Part shown: positions 27,488 to 34,569 of the stretch, piece after piece | How positions within the stretch are numbered: position 1 is the stretch's first letter | Layout of the letters: each line of letters begins with the position of its first letter | NCBI GenBank assembly: GCA_002284855.1 | Contig: CP015603.1 | Span: 1 to 64,000, forward strand | Length of the DNA stretch: 64,000 bases | Source of the DNA: Actinobacteria bacterium IMCC25003 | GTDB taxonomy: Bacteria > Actinomycetota > Actinomycetes > Nanopelagicales > Nanopelagicaceae | Direction: 5' to 3' | Made by a program: the position numbers and the translations under genes | The notes under the pieces: generated by a model | What the model saw: only the letters and a program-made list of their open reading frames with translations | The model's database searches: none | Told to the model about the DNA's origin: nothing

Positions 27488-28852
27488 ATGTCACCTTTTG
27501 GATTTACGCCCGATGATGGCGATGATGAAAAGAGCAAGCCCGAAGATTCCAATCAGTCGGAGCTCAATGCGATGATGCGACAGATGCAAGAGCAGATTCA
27601 GAAGCAATTTGAACAACTCGGTATCAGCGTCGATGGCGTCAATCCAGCAGGTTTCGTTAATCCATTTGCAGCTTTTGCACAAGGTTCACAGGATGCACTT
27701 CCACAAGCAGTTGTCCGTGATACAGCAAAGAAATTTGTACAGGCACAGGGATCGCAACCCATCGGAACGAAAGATGTCACAGTTGTCGATAATGCATTTG
27801 AGATTGCAGATCTCTGGCTCAATGAAGCAACAGTATTTCCAGCAACTTCAGGGAATACATCAGCGCGCGCAGTAAGCCGACTCGATTGGGTCGATGAAAC
27901 TCTCAAAGGTTGGCAAGCAACCATGGAGCCACTTGCGACTGGACTTACATCTGCGATTTCATCTCTTCTCGATGATGCGATGGCACAACAATCACACGAT
28001 GTTGAATCCGGTGAATCGATGGCAGGTCCCATGGGCGCTATTGCAGGTCTCTTGCGCACTTTTATCGGTTCGCTCATCGCAACCCAGCTAGGACAAGCAA
28101 TCGGTAGCATTTCAGCGACAGCTACCGGTGCTCACGATGTTGCTTTACCGCTCTTAGATCCTGCTCGCCCGCTCCTCATCCCTGAAAATATCGAGAAGTG
28201 GAGCGAAGATCTCGAGATTCCAAAGACAGAGATCTACTTATTCCACGCCCTTCGCGAAGCATCTATCGCTCGCCTCTTTGAATCTAATCCATGGCTTGTT
28301 TCCTACATTCGCAGCGCTATCGTTGAATACGGTCGCGGAATTCATATCGATATGGAAGCAATTCAACGCCAGGCAGAAGAAGCAATGCAGAACTTCGATC
28401 CTTCACAGATGAACCCTGAATCTGGCGAAAACTCTTTCACTATTGCACTCAACAATGGAATCTTTACTCCTGAAGAAACTCCAGCACAGCGCGCAGCTCT
28501 TTCAAAGTTAGAGACAGCACTTGCACTTGTCGATGGTTGGGCAGATGAAGTCACAACTCTTGCTGCCGGAGATCGACTTCCTTCACTTTCACAGCTTCGT
28601 GAGATGTATCGACGTCAGCGTGCAACCAGCGCACCATCACAACAACTCTTTAAAACTCTTCTCGGACTTGAAGTAACGCCCAAACTGGCACGCGAAGCGA
28701 GCGCCTTCTGGCAGAAAGTGCGTGAATCGAAAGATATCGCTGCGCGCGATCAGATCTGGAGCGGAATTTTGCCTAACGCCGACGAATTGATCGAACCTGA
28801 GAAGTTCTTAACGTCGACTGAGATTCCAGATGATCTCAGCGGGCTGCTCTAA
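27488..28852 (+). CDS. Zincin-like protein, DUF2342 / Zincin_2 family
   Basis: The 454-residue soluble protein belongs by sequence pattern to the actinobacterial DUF2342 group annotated as zinc-dependent metalloproteases. Recognisable segments are GPMGAIAGLLRTFIGSLIATQLGQAIGS and LFHALREASIARLFESNPWL. In this copy no HExxH-type zinc motif is visible: the related position reads REASI. Protease activity is therefore doubtful. The ATG at 27488 has GGAG 6 nt upstream. It is divergent from the small membrane protein-ylbL operon, a neighbourhood conserved in actinobacteria. Confidence 0.82.
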   Translation: MSPFGFTPDDGDDEKSKPEDSNQSELNAMMRQMQEQIQKQFEQLGISVDGVNPAGFVNPFAAFAQGSQDALPQAVVRDTAKKFVQAQGSQPIGTKDVTVVDNAFEIADLWLNEATVFPATSGNTSARAVSRLDWVDETLKGWQATMEPLATGLTSAISSLLDDAMAQQSHDVESGESMAGPMGAIAGLLRTFIGSLIATQLGQAIGSISATATGAHDVALPLLDPARPLLIPENIEKWSEDLEIPKTEIYLFHALREASIARLFESNPWLVSYIRSAIVEYGRGIHIDMEAIQRQAEEAMQNFDPSQMNPESGENSFTIALNNGIFTPEETPAQRAALSKLETALALVDGWADEVTTLAAGDRLPSLSQLREMYRRQRATSAPSQQLFKTLLGLEVTPKLAREASAFWQKVRESKDIAARDQIWSGILPNADELIEPEKFLTSTEIPDDLSGLL

Positions 28853-28879
28853 ACCACAAAATCTGAGGGAAAAGAAAAG

Positions 28880-28951
28880 CGAAGTCCCCGGGCGCACATT
28901 TTGATATCAGCCTTCCCCTTGCTGATATCAAACGGTTATCCGAGGACTTCG
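28880..28951. repeat. Nested inverted repeats between the zincin-like gene and the M48 gene
   Basis: An inner perfect 12-bp stem, TTTGATATCAGC (28900-28911) and its complement (28921-28932), encloses a 9-nt loop. An outer 8-bp stem CGAAGTCC (28880-28887) pairs with 28944-28951. It could be an end-of-gene structure, but there is no T run directly after either stem. Most of the 223-bp gap is otherwise unexplained. The inner arm shares ten bases with the palindrome at 23332-23359. Confidence 0.6.
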
Positions 28952-29075
28952 TATGCGAAAAGTACGACGAATAGTGGGCAGAATCAAATGAAAATGGCGC
29001 AGACACAAGAAAATTTTTCTGTCAAAATTTATCGATAGATCTGTAAATAATTGTCTTATCCAATACATTTCCTCA

Positions 29076-29657
29076 ATGACAACTGGAGAGTTTGCAGGAG
29101 AGTTTGAAGAGGTTACTCTCCCCGGTGTCGATGAGGGCGAAATTCTCGTTATCCGCTCCACTCGTCGTAAGAAGAGCATCTCCGCCTATCGCCAGGGCGG
29201 TCGCATCGTCATCTCTATCCCTGCCCGATTGAGCAAAGCTGATGAGCGCGCCATCGTTCCCGAGATGATCGCCAAGATCCGCAGCCAAGAAGAGGCTAAG
29301 ACCCCAGGAGAAGCTGACCTCATCGCCCGAATCGATGAGCTACTCACCGAATTGGCCCCTGAAATCACCGAACGCCCCGTCTCGGTGACATGGAGAGCGA
29401 TGCGCGAGCGCTGGGGCTCATGCACCAGCGTCGACTGTTCGATCCGCATCTCCGACCGCCTCAAGATGGCGCCAGACTATGCCCTCGATTATGTCCTCTT
29501 CCATGAGGCTATCCACCTTCAATACTTCGACCATGGGGCTGAATTCACCGAAGTCCTAGCCCGATTTGAAGATTCAGAGCTGGCCAGCGCCTATCTCGAT
29601 GGATATGAGGCAGCGGAGAGATCGCTCCTTGCCCCTGTGGAGCTCGACAAGATCTAG
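29076..29657 (+). CDS. DUF45 / M48-type metallopeptidase (YgjP-like)
   Basis: The 193-residue soluble protein has WGSCTS (about 105-110), the zinc motif HEAIH (about 145-149) and a downstream HGAEF segment, the pattern of the YgjP/DUF45 metallopeptidase family. The role is unknown; this gene is common near the uvrD2-whiB region of actinobacteria. TACATT (29064-29069) lies exactly 6 nt before the ATG with no Shine-Dalgarno. Confidence 0.88.
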   Translation: MTTGEFAGEFEEVTLPGVDEGEILVIRSTRRKKSISAYRQGGRIVISIPARLSKADERAIVPEMIAKIRSQEEAKTPGEADLIARIDELLTELAPEITERPVSVTWRAMRERWGSCTSVDCSIRISDRLKMAPDYALDYVLFHEAIHLQYFDHGAEFTEVLARFEDSELASAYLDGYEAAERSLLAPVELDKI

Positions 29658-29681
29658 CAAAGATCTAGCCAAGATCTAGCC
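29647..29681. repeat. Short tandem repeat of an 11-12 nt unit over the stop codon
   Basis: The unit aagatctagc occurs three times in a row with one or two spacer bases. The first copy contains the TAG stop of the metallopeptidase gene. It probably arose by slippage. A separate 7-bp hairpin (TCCACGC / GCGTGGA, 29698-29720) follows and may be a weak terminator or leader structure. Confidence 0.7.
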
Positions 29682-29802
29682 AAAACCGGGTTAAATCTCC
29701 ACGCACAATCTCCGCGTGGAATCGGCGTTTTGAGCGTGAGCGGGAGTATCGTTCCAGCCAGTACACATGAGCGCCAAGCACATGGGTCGAACGGAGGCAA
29801 AA

Positions 29803-29973
29803 ATGGCAGAGGTAGAGACATACAAGGGTGACGCTTACTGCGTTAAGTGCAAAGAGAAGCGTGATTTCGAGGGAACTGTAAAGATCTCAGACTCTGGTCG
29901 TCGCATGGCACAGGGCATCTGCCCAGTGTGTGGCACCAAGGTAAATCGCATTCTCGGCAAGAAGCCAGAATAA
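29803..29973 (+). CDS. DUF5679 small zinc-ribbon-like protein
   Basis: The 56-residue protein has YCVKCKEKRDFEG and ICPVCGTK, two CxxC pairs that probably bind zinc, matching DUF5679. The ATG at 29803 is chosen because GGAGG lies 6 nt upstream. A longer frame from 29767 adds 12 residues before this. Function is unknown. It is followed closely by a strong intrinsic terminator. Confidence 0.85.
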   Translation: MAEVETYKGDAYCVKCKEKRDFEGTVKISDSGRRMAQGICPVCGTKVNRILGKKPE

Positions 29974-29997
29974 GTTTTACGTCACTATACGTAGTGA

Positions 29998-30034
29998 TAA
30001 CCCTCGCCCTTATGGGCGGGGGTTATTTCTTTTT
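29998..30034 (+). terminator. Intrinsic terminator after the DUF5679 gene
   Basis: A strong hairpin with arms TAACCC-CGCCC and GGGCG-GGGTTA around a TTAT loop is followed by TTTCTTTTT. A second small hairpin, TCACTA / TAGTGA, lies just upstream (29982-29997). It is one of the few classic intrinsic terminators in the window. Confidence 0.85.
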
Positions 30035-30092
30035 CCACAGAAAGTAAGAGCGCTCGCAATGGGCCACGCGTACCTGCCCAGAATGCGCAGCT

Positions 30093-31235
30093 ATGAGAAC
30101 GTTAAAGCGCGGTACATCACTCTTCTCCACCACTACACCCGGCGAATATTTCCTCGGAACATCCACGCGAGCAATTCGCATCTACACCACTGAGCAGAAG
30201 CTCATCGCTGAACAACTCGCACGCGGCCTCAGCGAGGATGCAGTTGCCCAGCTCACAGGAGTTTCGCCGATTGCGATCCACAATCTCATTACAGAACTTG
30301 CCCATCAATCTCTCTTAGATACTTCGCAGGGAAGTATCACGCTCAGCAATCGCTTCATCTCAAAGCTTGAAGGTCGTGCCGATAAAAATAGTAAGCCCGA
30401 GCGCGATGCCGCCTTTATCCAACTGCAAGCACGAATCGCACCCGAGCTCAACTACTGCACATGGTCACGCGGTGCCACCGATGGTGGAGTTGCGATCCTC
30501 AGCGAACGGCAGAACTACCTCATTGAAATCTCCGGAGGCAATCGCGTCGCCACTCTTCTCTATTCGCTCTTACTCACAAGTGGCTTTACGCAAGTGCGCT
30601 TCACTGCAACAGCGCGAGGTCGACATTCATCGATAGGAGATCTCGATATCGGCGTAGATGGAATCAACTCATCACACTTTGGATTCTCATTCACCAAGAA
30701 TCGCGAAGATCTGCGACGTGATTACACCCTCTTTCCACTTGATAAGAGCGCCAACTATCTTGATGAAGCTTCCACTCCAGATCTGGCAATTCATTGTGGT
30801 GATATCGATCCTGAAAAGTTGGCGTTATGGATGAGTTATAGCCAGCCATTTCTGCATATTCCTCATCCTCAAGGAGGTCGCGCAGAGATAGGGCCTTTGG
30901 TGATTCCTGGAAAAACTCCCTGTCTACGATGTGCAGAGCTTTCTGAGCGCGATCAAAGTGGCGTTATTTCTCATCGTTCACTTCGTAGCGATGAAATATA
31001 TGAATATCCGCAGATTGCCGCTCATGCCGTTGCAGCACTCGCGGCTGCGCAGGTTGTTGCCTATTGCGATGCGCTCACAACGATTCAGAGTAAATCACTT
31101 ACAAAAGAAGAGACGTGGCTCGAAGTAACGCATCAAGATCTCTTCGGAAAGATCACACTCATTGACTATCAATTACTAGCGCAACCACAGGTGGTGGCGA
31201 TTGCTCGCCATCCACTTTGCGGATGTGCTTTCTAA
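30093..31235 (+). CDS. ThiF/TOMM cyclodehydratase-like protein
   Basis: The 380-residue protein has an N-terminal helical region resembling a winged helix (about 35-90), then a Rossmann-like part. There follow GPLVIPGKTPCLRCAELSERD (near 270-290) and a C-terminal RHPLCGC. The CxxC and CxC pairs can form the structural zinc site of E1-like (ThiF) proteins, and the GPLV-PG-PCLRC pattern is that of the TOMM cyclodehydratase partner domain. No YcaO gene or precursor peptide is seen nearby. It converges on whiB7. No clear Shine-Dalgarno or TAnnnT box marks the start. Confidence 0.7.
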   Translation: MRTLKRGTSLFSTTTPGEYFLGTSTRAIRIYTTEQKLIAEQLARGLSEDAVAQLTGVSPIAIHNLITELAHQSLLDTSQGSITLSNRFISKLEGRADKNSKPERDAAFIQLQARIAPELNYCTWSRGATDGGVAILSERQNYLIEISGGNRVATLLYSLLLTSGFTQVRFTATARGRHSSIGDLDIGVDGINSSHFGFSFTKNREDLRRDYTLFPLDKSANYLDEASTPDLAIHCGDIDPEKLALWMSYSQPFLHIPHPQGGRAEIGPLVIPGKTPCLRCAELSERDQSGVISHRSLRSDEIYEYPQIAAHAVAALAAAQVVAYCDALTTIQSKSLTKEETWLEVTHQDLFGKITLIDYQLLAQPQVVAIARHPLCGCAF

Positions 31236-31243
31236 TTTCTTAC

Positions 31244-31606
31244 TTAGATATCTTCTTCAATCATGCGAGCAGCAGCAATCACCTGACGTGGTGGTCGACC
31301 AGCGCGACGCTTACGTTCGATGATCACACCATCTTCAATTAATTGGCCGCCCCATACGCCACATGGCTCTTGGCGAGATAACGCGCCATCGAGACACTTA
31401 TTACGCGCAGGACATGTGCCGCAGAGCGCCTTCGCCTCTGCAATTCCCTGGTCTGTCTCTGAGTAGAAGAGCTCAGGGTCTGCAGAATGGCAGGGCAAGG
31501 TGAAAGCCTTAGCGTTGTCATATGTGAATGTCACATCCTTCAAGCCAATCTTTTCGCCGCTATCTGCCCAGCCTGGTACCTGTAGTTCGCTGAAGAGAAC
31601 TGTCAT
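31244..31606 (-). CDS. whiB7: WhiB7-type transcriptional regulator
   Basis: Iron-sulfur WhiB protein of 120 residues with Cys39, Cys62, Cys65 and Cys71, and the GVWGG turn. It is followed by KRRAGRPPR, an AT-hook-like tail that marks the WhiB7/WblC subgroup and binds AT-rich DNA next to -35 boxes. WhiB7 activates intrinsic resistance to ribosome-targeting antibiotics. Its place beside uvrD2 and nudC matches the mycobacterial order. The ATG at 31606 has GAGGTGA 6 nt upstream. The 300-nt leader holds a uORF and an attenuator, described separately. Confidence 0.88.
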   Translation of the reverse strand: MTVLFSELQVPGWADSGEKIGLKDVTFTYDNAKAFTLPCHSADPELFYSETDQGIAEAKALCGTCPARNKCLDGALSRQEPCGVWGGQLIEDGVIIERKRRAGRPPRQVIAAARMIEEDI

Positions 31607-31682
31607 AGCTCTCACCTCTTCTCTCTATCTAGATCTTTCGATCTATCTCGTTTCTTTCTTTTATTTATCTGTTTGTTGGGGG
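31607..31682 (-). promoter_or_regulatory. whiB7 leader between attenuator and start codon
   Basis: This AG-rich stretch on the minus strand has a small hairpin TAGATC-GAAA-GATCTA capped by a GNRA-type tetraloop, about 16 nt before the whiB7 Shine-Dalgarno. It may tune translation or mRNA stability once the attenuator is read through. Confidence 0.45.
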
Positions 31683-31724
31683 AAATAAAAAAGGACCTAC
31701 AAATCCTTTGTGGATTTGAGGCCC
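31683..31724 (-). terminator. whiB7 attenuator (intrinsic terminator in the leader)
   Basis: On the minus strand GGGCCT-CAAATCC pairs with GGATTTG-T-AGGTCC around an ACAAA loop, then comes TTTTTTATTT. It lies between the uORF and whiB7, so it would stop transcription before whiB7 by default. The GGCCTCA of its 5' arm (31717-31723) is also a perfect 7-nt complement to TGAGGCC at the end of the uORF (31764-31770), giving a mutually exclusive antiterminator. Confidence 0.8.
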
Positions 31725-31742
31725 TTGTGGGTTCTTTTCGAT

Positions 31743-31889
31743 TTATTCGACTAGAGCTCCTGTGGCCTCATTCTCCGCATAAAAGTTGGCGTAAAACCAG
31801 CGCTTTGTAGCGGTCTTTGAGGTTGTATGAGCAGCAGAAGGAACAGACGCACGAGCGCCTGCTGTTGTTGAAGCGAATACTGAATTCAT
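31743..31889 (-). CDS. Upstream ORF of whiB7 (attenuation leader peptide)
   Basis: A 48-codon frame starts at the ATG at 31889 with AAGGAG 5-6 nt upstream, the best ribosome binding site in this leader. It ends in TAA 18 nt before the attenuator hairpin. The peptide is rich in Ala, Ser and Thr in its first half and aromatic (WFYANFY) near the end. Known whiB7/wblC genes of actinobacteria use a uORF plus terminator to sense slowed translation, and this frame fits that role by position. The peptide itself need not be functional. Confidence 0.75.
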   Translation of the reverse strand: MNSVFASTTAGARASVPSAAHTTSKTATKRWFYANFYAENEATGALVE

Positions 31890-31918
31890 TTCAACTCCTT
31901 CTTCTAGTAGATGGAGTA

Positions 31919-31959
31919 AGGGTACGGGAGGCCTAATACTTCTGGCAACCCAATTAAAT
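31919..31959 (-). promoter_or_regulatory. whiB7 promoter with AT-rich WhiB7-type element
   Basis: On the minus strand TTGCCA (31948-31943) and TACCCT (31924-31919) form -35 and -10 boxes 18 bp apart, giving a transcription start about 20-25 nt before the uORF. Directly upstream, ATTTAATT (31959-31952) is separated from the -35 by GGG. WhiB7 is known to bind an AT-rich block 3 bp upstream of the -35, including at its own promoter, so this predicts autoregulation. Confidence 0.65.
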
Positions 31960-31963
31960 CCCT

Positions 31964-33613
31964 CTAAGAACCGGCGAGTAACCCAGATTCACGCAGGAAT
32001 GGGCTGGGGCTCTTGCGATACGAAATATGTAAATCGGCCTTGGCACGCGTAATTCCCACGTAGAAGAGGCGTCGCTCTTCATCAATCGATGCATCCGATA
32101 CGGGTAGCTGACCCTCAGAAGCGCCAATCAAAAAGACTCGCTCCCACTCAAGGCCCTTGGCTGCATGCAGAGTTGCCAAGGTAACGACAGGCATAGTCGG
32201 TGGATTGTTCTGCTGCACACGATCTTCAACTTCGCGCAAATATCCGCGCAACGTCTTGGGCGTAAAGTTATCGTCGCTATCAAGTTCGCGCGCTAAATGC
32301 AGAAGCGCTGCAATGCCATCGATTGCTTCACCTGTTAAATATGGTTGAGCTAATGTGCGAAGTTCATCAATCCATCCTTGGCCTTCGGTGGGAATAACAG
32401 ATGCTTTACGTACTTCGCTTAAGAAATCACGAACTTCTTTGCGATCGAAGAATCGCTCGGTGCTACGAACTTGATATGGCAAATTTACTTTGAGCATTGC
32501 GCGTTCGACGCTCTTCAGCTGTGAATTGGTACGAGCCAAGATTGCGACTTCGTGTGGTGGAGTTCCAGAGTTCAGGAGATCTGTAATTTCTGAGAGCACG
32601 CCAGTTACTTCAGCAGCCTCATCAGAGTAGCCAACGACGCTAGGCGCGCTGCCATGGTCGTTCTGGGCGACGAGCTCTTGTCCCATCGATCCGTGGCGCA
32701 AGAGCGCATTAGCGGCAAAGGTGATTTCAGGTGTAGAGCGATAACCGGTGCTGAGTCGAATTACTTCGGCATCAGGAAAACGTTGTGTAAAGGTATTGAG
32801 AAATACAGGAGTAGCGCCAGCGAATGAATAAATAGTCTGGGCAGGATCTCCGACGACGCAGATATCGTTTCGTTTTCCGAGCCAGGCATTGATGAGTCGC
32901 TGTTGGACGGGAGAAACGTCCTGATACTCATCAATGGTGAAGTATCTGTATTGGTCTTGCACGCGTTCGCGGACTTCGCGCTCTTCTTCGAGCATTGCTG
33001 CACAGAGCAGCAGAACGTCTTCAAAATCAATTGCTAACTCTTGCTTCTTTACGGATTCATAGGCGGTATAGATCTGCACCATCTGCTCAGGAAGTACGCG
33101 TGGTTTCTGCATCCGCTTAGAGATTTCATCGACGTAATCGCTCGGTGCAACTTGTGAAACCTTCGCCCATTCGATTTCGGATGCGATATCGCGCATGAGT
33201 TCGCGATTTGTTGCCCGGATTGCATCGCTTAGCCCTGCGCGATTAATTGCTTCGGTGAGAAAACCTGTCTTTGTTGTCATTAAATCTGGAGTACGACCGC
33301 CAAATACTGAGGGCCAGAAGTAGAGCAATTGCTTCAGCGCAGCCGAGTGAATTGTGCGCGCTGCAACGGTGGGGACTCCGAGTGAACGTAAACGTGCGCG
33401 CATCTCGCCTGCCGCTTTTGCGGTAAAGGTAAGCGCCAAGACTTTCTGGGGATCCATAGTGCCGATTGCCGCCGCATAAGCGATGCGATGTGTAATTGCA
33501 CGAGTCTTTCCGGTGCCTGCGCCAGCGATAACGCAGACAGGTCCACGTGATGCCAGTGCTACTGCGCGTTGATCGGGATCGAGCGCAGCGAGGATTTCGT
33601 CTTCTATCGCCAT
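31964..33613 (-). CDS. uvrD2: UvrD2-like DNA helicase without HRDC domain
   Basis: Superfamily 1A helicase of 549 residues with Walker A AGAGTGKTRA, motif II IDEYQD, motif III GDPAQTIYSF, and C-terminal motifs TLHAAKGLEW and VGITRAK. The position between whiB7 and nudC marks it as UvrD2. Mycobacterial UvrD2 is about 700 residues with an HRDC domain and a tetracysteine module after the motor. Here the protein ends about 20 residues after the last helicase motif, so both are missing. The ATG at 33613 follows the nudC stop by 1 nt. Confidence 0.87.
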   Translation of the reverse strand: MAIEDEILAALDPDQRAVALASRGPVCVIAGAGTGKTRAITHRIAYAAAIGTMDPQKVLALTFTAKAAGEMRARLRSLGVPTVAARTIHSAALKQLLYFWPSVFGGRTPDLMTTKTGFLTEAINRAGLSDAIRATNRELMRDIASEIEWAKVSQVAPSDYVDEISKRMQKPRVLPEQMVQIYTAYESVKKQELAIDFEDVLLLCAAMLEEEREVRERVQDQYRYFTIDEYQDVSPVQQRLINAWLGKRNDICVVGDPAQTIYSFAGATPVFLNTFTQRFPDAEVIRLSTGYRSTPEITFAANALLRHGSMGQELVAQNDHGSAPSVVGYSDEAAEVTGVLSEITDLLNSGTPPHEVAILARTNSQLKSVERAMLKVNLPYQVRSTERFFDRKEVRDFLSEVRKASVIPTEGQGWIDELRTLAQPYLTGEAIDGIAALLHLARELDSDDNFTPKTLRGYLREVEDRVQQNNPPTMPVVTLATLHAAKGLEWERVFLIGASEGQLPVSDASIDEERRLFYVGITRAKADLHISYRKSPSPFLRESGLLAGS

Positions 33614-33614
33614 G

Positions 33615-34544
33615 TCAGCGCCAAGTCTCGCCGCCTTGCGCGCTTTCGCCGAGCCAACCTTCAATCATCTTTCGTGCAACAGAGATTGACGGTGGGAGAA
33701 GAAGTGAACCATCGGCAGCTGCAGCTTTGAGTTCGGCGCGACTAAACCATTTCACTTCAGTGATCTCTTCGCCATCGCCCTTTGCAACGCCAGGATTATC
33801 GGTAACAGCTTCGAATGCAATCATGATGCTGGCAGGAAATGGCCACGGTTGTGAACCGAGATATTTGATTTCGCTGACCGTGATTCCAGATTCTTCAAAG
33901 ACTTCGCGCGAAACACATTGTTCAAATGTTTCACCTGGTTCGAGGAAGCCGGCAAATGTGGAGAAGCGACCTTCAGGCCACACAGGTTGATGTCCTAGCA
34001 AAATTCGATCGTCGCGATCTTTAATGAGAACGATGACTGCAGAATCTGTACGTGGGTGATGTTGGCTCTGATCTGCATCGCAGAAGCGTGCAGCTCCCCC
34101 AAGATCCACACGTGTTGGACCACCACATCGAGGACAACGCGGATGTGCACGATGCCAGTTGCTAATAGCCGTTGCATGGAGTGATAGTTCAAATTCGAGA
34201 GGTGAAAGTTGTGCGCCTATTTCTCGTAGCGTTGTAAATCCAACGCTCTTCTCTTCATCAGAGACTTCCTCTACCCACTGGGTATCCCATGCAAAGTAGG
34301 GAGAACGGTCATTGAGATCAAGGCCTAAAAAGTAGCGAGCACCTTCAGTGAATTTTCCCGATGCAATAAGTTGGGAAACCTGAGGCGCGTGAGAAAAGGC
34401 GAGCTTTTCATCAACCGATGCGATGCGACCATCTGCGATATGAAGAATCTTTGCCTTCTGCCACAAGGTATCGAGAGTGCCTTGATTGGTACGCAATTCT
34501 CCAGCGCGATCTATATGGGAAGGGTGCTGATGAATCGCGCTCAT
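33615..34544 (-). CDS. nudC: NAD(+) / NADH diphosphatase NudC
   Basis: Nudix hydrolase of 309 residues that splits NAD(H) and can remove NAD caps from RNA. It has a zinc-ribbon-like CPRCGG and FCDAD pair (about 135-155), the Nudix box GFLEPGETFEQCVSREVFEESGI, and the NudC-specific SQPWPFPAS segment just after it. TAACCT lies 6 nt before the ATG. It is directly upstream of uvrD2, and the two are likely co-transcribed. Confidence 0.94.
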   Translation of the reverse strand: MSAIHQHPSHIDRAGELRTNQGTLDTLWQKAKILHIADGRIASVDEKLAFSHAPQVSQLIASGKFTEGARYFLGLDLNDRSPYFAWDTQWVEEVSDEEKSVGFTTLREIGAQLSPLEFELSLHATAISNWHRAHPRCPRCGGPTRVDLGGAARFCDADQSQHHPRTDSAVIVLIKDRDDRILLGHQPVWPEGRFSTFAGFLEPGETFEQCVSREVFEESGITVSEIKYLGSQPWPFPASIMIAFEAVTDNPGVAKGDGEEITEVKWFSRAELKAAAADGSLLLPPSISVARKMIEGWLGESAQGGETWR

Positions 34545-34569
34545 AGACGCAGGTTACTAGTCTGTGGGG
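34545..34569. promoter_or_regulatory. Divergent leaderless promoters of nudC and the EEP-family gene
   Basis: Only 25 bp separate the start codons. TAGTCT (34558-34563) lies exactly 6 nt before the GTG at 34570. On the other strand TAACCT lies exactly 6 nt before the nudC ATG. The two -10 boxes nearly overlap, so polymerase binding in the two directions should be mutually exclusive. Confidence 0.5.
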
